41,640 nt of DNA from Rhodothermus sp. (GTDB lineage Bacteria > Bacteroidota > Rhodothermia > Rhodothermales > Rhodothermaceae), in the NCBI GenBank assembly GCA_026989375.1, contig JALSJJ010000081.1:35001-76640 (forward strand), written 5' to 3'. This document shows positions 41,393 to 41,640 of the stretch, piece after piece. The position numbers were made by a program, and so were the translations under genes. Under the pieces are notes generated by a model. That model worked only from the letters and a program-made list of their open reading frames with translations. It ran no database searches and was not told the origin of the DNA. The first letter of the stretch is position 1. Every line of letters starts with the position of its first letter.

Positions 41393-41640
41393 TGCGCCTC
41401 CATCACCAGCACAGCCGCTCCCTGCAGCTGCCCTTCACGAAGCCGACGCAGCGCCTCGTTGGCGGCCTCCAGTGGAAAGCACGTGACCTCCGTACGCACC
41501 GGAATGGTAGGCGCGAGCTTCAAGAATTCCTCCCCGTCCTGGCGTGTCAGGTTGGCCACCGAGCGAATGACGCGTTCTTCCCAGAGCAGCCGATAGGGAA
41601 ACGACGGAATATCGCTCATGTGGATGCCGCCACACACCAC
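41377..41640 (-). CDS. Zinc-dependent alcohol dehydrogenase, 3' part only
   Basis: The 87-aa piece is the C-terminus; the 5' part lies beyond the window and the GTG at 41640 is internal. CGGIHMSDIPSFPYRLLWEERVIRSVANLTRQDGEEFLKLA is typical of MDR-superfamily zinc-binding alcohol dehydrogenases (AdhP-like), covering the end of the Rossmann domain and the last strands. Substrate cannot be judged from this fragment. Confidence 0.85.
   Translation of the reverse strand: MVCGGIHMSDIPSFPYRLLWEERVIRSVANLTRQDGEEFLKLAPTIPVRTEVTCFPLEAANEALRRLREGQLQGAAVLVMEAHQRKV

Noticed and set aside
1-41640. CRISPR arrays, insertion sequences, prophage or a transferred island.
   Set aside because: No repeat-spacer pattern, transposase, integrase or terminal repeats were seen; base composition and gene density look even apart from the AT-rich stretch before 2194.

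Overview
The window reads as a chromosomal segment of a thermophilic, GC-rich member of the Rhodothermota/Bacteroidota, most likely Rhodothermus marinus or a close relative. Supporting signs are the short region-1.1-less primary sigma factor, promoters of the Bacteroidota type (-7 TAnnTTTG), a type IX secretion-like C-terminal sorting domain, DUF4159/DUF4359/DUF1028 proteins, FadL-type and BamA-like barrels, and weak Shine-Dalgarno sequences. The species assignment is inference from recognised protein families, not from a database search. I saw no rRNA, tRNA, CRISPR array, insertion sequence or prophage; almost all of the window is dense chromosomal coding sequence with many 4-nt (ATGA) start/stop overlaps.

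Layout. 1-1.7 kb: end of a membrane-anchored PASTA protein facing pyrR and a small fibronectin-III-like protein. 1.7-2.2 kb: the only long gene-poor stretch, holding a palindrome and an FNR/DNR-like box in front of the next operon. 2.2-5.4 kb: a heme-copper oxidase-superfamily operon (small membrane subunit, CuA subunit II, catalytic subunit I, unknown membrane protein). The subunit I lacks the cross-linked active-site tyrosine, so it is better read as a NO reductase of the eNOR type than as a ba3 oxygen reductase; this is the most notable system in the window. 5.4-9.1 kb: Fur-family regulator and thymidylate kinase, divergent from a TPR protein and a DUF368 (PopT-type) lipid carrier transporter. 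9.1-13.1 kb: secreted choice-of-anchor B protein, SDR dehydrogenase, OmpA-like lipoprotein, PgeF. 13.2-18.3 kb: TenA, small membrane protein, outer-membrane protein, AroE, then Pcm, diadenylate cyclase CdaA and dihydropteroate synthase on the minus strand. 18.4-21 kb: GH3-family protein and the primary sigma factor. 21-27.4 kb (minus): KtrB-KtrA potassium uptake translationally coupled to a large protease/propeller/barrel protein, and a degenerate GGDEF protein. 27.5-29.7 kb (minus): lysine 2,3-aminomutase-type radical SAM enzyme paired with an ATP-grasp ligase. 29.9-32.5 kb: FadL-type porin with an SGNH lipoprotein hydrolase. 32.6-41.6 kb: LDH, DUF1028 hydrolase, DUF4159, DUF4359, GlyA, an orotate phosphoribosyltransferase-like enzyme, TatC, an S41 protease, a TauE/SafE transporter, and the 3' end of a zinc alcohol dehydrogenase.

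How it fits together. The window mixes housekeeping (dTMP, folate/one-carbon, shikimate, pyrimidine salvage, protein export, cell-envelope quality control) with respiratory NO chemistry and envelope functions. CdaA (c-di-AMP synthesis) and KtrAB (a common c-di-AMP target) lie 7 kb apart, and several gene pairs of unknown joint function (aminomutase + ATP-grasp; FadL + SGNH lipoprotein; KtrAB + surface protease) are tight enough to suggest shared jobs.
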